In this document: positions 62,678-64,000 of the stretch, piece after piece
Layout of the letters: every line of letters begins with the position of its first letter
Numbering within the stretch: position 1 is the stretch's first letter
Source of the DNA: Tubulanus polymorphus
Taxonomy: Eukaryota > Nemertea > Palaeonemertea > Tubulaniformes > Tubulanidae
DNA: 64,000 nt
Direction: 5' to 3'
Assembly (NCBI RefSeq): GCF_964204645.1
Contig: NC_134032.1
Span: 9,728,275-9,792,274, forward strand
The notes under the pieces: generated by a model
Database searches by the model: none
Told to the model about the DNA's origin: nothing
What the model saw: the letters and a program-made list of their open reading frames with translations, nothing else
Made by a program: the position numbers and the translations under genes

Positions 62678-64000
62678 TTAACACGTTAGAATCCTTTTCA
62701 TAATCTCATTTTCTTTTGTTTCTTCTCTTTTGAATTTTATATATTCATCTAAATTGCAACCATAGGCGACTGTGTGGATTCCATCATCTAAAATATATCT
62801 TTTATCATCAAATGGGTTTAGACTTATCTTCTCTATCTCTTCAATATACATTTCATGATCTTCAGATCTTAAACATTTCATTTTATGTTTTCTAACTTCT
62901 TCATTAAATATACAATTGATGTAATCTTTGAAATGAATATTCTTTTCTACTACACTTTTGGTTATTCCTTTTAACTTTTTAGCTTCATGTTCTTCAGTTT
63001 TATATGAATACATTTTAGATCTAATACCAATGAACTCTATCATTTCTTCACCGCCTAATTCATCTTTAAACTTCCCAGGAACTTTTTTATTATCATTGCT
63101 AAATAGTTCATGATTTTTTGGATAGTTACTAAAATCAAAATGGTGTTTTAATATTTTTAAATCATCTTTTATATTATCACTTTTTATCTTTAATATATAA
63201 CTGTCAGTATCAAAATATAATATTTCAATGTGTTTTTCCCCAAAATGGGGTTGCAATACATTATAATAGAATTCATACATCAATAGTTTTGAAATTTCTA
63301 AAACTGCAGCTCCAACATAAATAGGTTTATTGAACTTCATAGAAGTTCTTTTTAATTTAACTGCAGCTAAATTTTCATCGAATATTCTATTCCCTATGAA
63401 TTTCGGATACGATTGCAAATGTCTAATTCTTTTACCATTACTAACTAACTCAATATCATTTCTATTTCTAATATTTTCACATGTTTTTCCATAGAACGCA
63501 TTGTTCATTAGTTTAAAGTAATCTTTTTCAAAATCAGTTTTAGCTTCAGTTCTCTGTGTAGTATTAAAATCTATATATTTTTCTAACCATTTAGATTGAC
63601 TGAATGAAATATATCTATGTACTTTTTTTAGAATCATTCCTTGATTCAAATAAAACTTCAACATTCTATAATGTACTACATAATTATATTTATCTTCTTG
63701 AGTTACCATTAACTTTTCAGTATGAATATGATTATCGGGTTTAATTCTTTTTTGATAATTTGATAATTCTTCATGTTTAACAGTTTTATGTTCGGGACAA
63801 TATGCTAGATTTCTAGATTTGAATTTAATATTTTCAGGGTATTCTAAATCTACAACAAAGAAGTAACCAATATCTGAATCATCTGCAATATCTAGGATTC
63901 TTTTCTTCCAATCAAATTTATCAATTTGTAAAACTTCAGTTATTTCAAACATCCCATAAGGTTGTGGTTCCATCATTGCCCAACCATAAAGGTTATTTGC
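62678..64000 (-). CDS. pPolB: protein-primed DNA polymerase B, C-terminal part (cut by window edge)
   Basis: This is the replication polymerase of the element. The visible frame runs to the last base of the window and continues upstream beyond it. At the edge stands ANNLYGWAM, the Polinton form of motif A. Counting from the Met at 63976, motif B is KLMNNAFYG at residues 155-163 and motif C is YFDTDSY at about 254-260 with both catalytic aspartates. GIRSKMYSYKTEEHEAKKLK and KGITKSVVEK are further family features. The thumb region ends at 62678 without a break. The exonuclease domain and any N-terminal fusion (terminal protein) are off the window. Confidence 0.95.
   Translation of the reverse strand, partial: ANNLYGWAMMEPQPYGMFEITEVLQIDKFDWKKRILDIADDSDIGYFFVVDLEYPENIKFKSRNLAYCPEHKTVKHEELSNYQKRIKPDNHIHTEKLMVTQEDKYNYVVHYRMLKFYLNQGMILKKVHRYISFSQSKWLEKYIDFNTTQRTEAKTDFEKDYFKLMNNAFYGKTCENIRNRNDIELVSNGKRIRHLQSYPKFIGNRIFDENLAAVKLKRTSMKFNKPIYVGAAVLEISKLLMYEFYYNVLQPHFGEKHIEILYFDTDSYILKIKSDNIKDDLKILKHHFDFSNYPKNHELFSNDNKKVPGKFKDELGGEEMIEFIGIRSKMYSYKTEEHEAKKLKGITKSVVEKNIHFKDYINCIFNEEVRKHKMKCLRSEDHEMYIEEIEKISLNPFDDKRYILDDGIHTVAYGCNLDEYIKFKREETKENEIMKRILTC

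Larger units (their letters stand above)
48266..64000. mobile_element. Polinton/Maverick (adintovirus-like) integrated element, left 15.7 kb
   Basis: The element has the hallmark set: protein-primed DNA polymerase B, retroviral-type integrase with chromodomain, A32-like packaging ATPase, a double-jelly-roll-type major capsid protein and a penton-like minor capsid protein. The DNA is visibly richer in A and T than the host DNA to its left. Genes are tightly packed in two converging blocks that meet at 54057-54671. The left end begins AGTAATAGGGG at 48266, in keeping with the AG start reported for Polintons, and lies in a palindrome. The 6 bp just outside, TACTCT (48260-48265), are the expected target duplication, to be sought after the right end, which is off the window. 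Most frames are open, so the insertion may be young. I did not see the adenovirus-type maturation protease. Confidence 0.92.

Overview
The window looks like a chromosome segment from an invertebrate animal. The evidence is a 17-exon WDR48 gene with GT-AG introns, an exon of a Shaw/Kv3 potassium channel, non-LTR and LTR retrotransposon remains, and many short non-autonomous DNA transposons and dispersed tandem repeats. I cannot name the species. A marine lophotrochozoan or similar animal is a guess.

Layout: 1-2534 holds the first coding exon of a Shaw-type channel on the minus strand, whose other exons would lie off the left edge. 2535-29775 has no gene I can support; it is filled with (TA)n tracts, tandem arrays, inverted-repeat elements and several dispersed repeat families. 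29776-38466 is a complete WDR48 (UAF1) gene on the minus strand. Its 17 exons give a 681-residue protein, and its introns carry several repeat insertions. 38737-44355 is a 5.6-kb fold-back element with 59-bp tandem arrays in both arms and two nested insertions. 44608-44841 is a hAT-like MITE with an 8-bp target duplication. 44979-46320 is the 3' end of a dead LINE. 46512-46951 is a two-exon gene for a small secreted six-cysteine peptide with a signal peptide, propeptide and KR cleavage site. 47741-48075 is a decayed Gypsy-type gag/protease fragment.

From 48266 to the right edge the DNA becomes strikingly AT-rich and gene-dense. This is a Polinton/Maverick (adintovirus-like) integrated virus-like element. 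Two gene blocks converge. The plus-strand block has a small zinc-finger protein, an HNH nuclease, two proteins of unknown function, a chromodomain integrase and an A32-like packaging ATPase. The minus-strand block has protein-primed DNA polymerase B (cut by the window edge), an OB-like small protein, a penton-like minor capsid protein, several small membrane proteins, a 462-residue tail-anchored protein, a frameshifted coiled-coil/membrane protein, the major capsid protein and a zinc-finger protein. The element's left end is an imperfect palindrome of about 406 bp.

Three non-coding patterns in the element deserve most attention. First, two distinct start-proximal motifs divide the genes: an A-rich motif before nucleic-acid-related genes and a T-run motif before capsid and membrane genes, like early and late viral promoters. 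Second, four iterons of 117-130 bp each pair an NRF1-like palindrome with a hairpin whose stem changes sequence between copies but stays paired. Third, the point where the two gene blocks converge is bracketed by an inverted repeat of about 100 bp.
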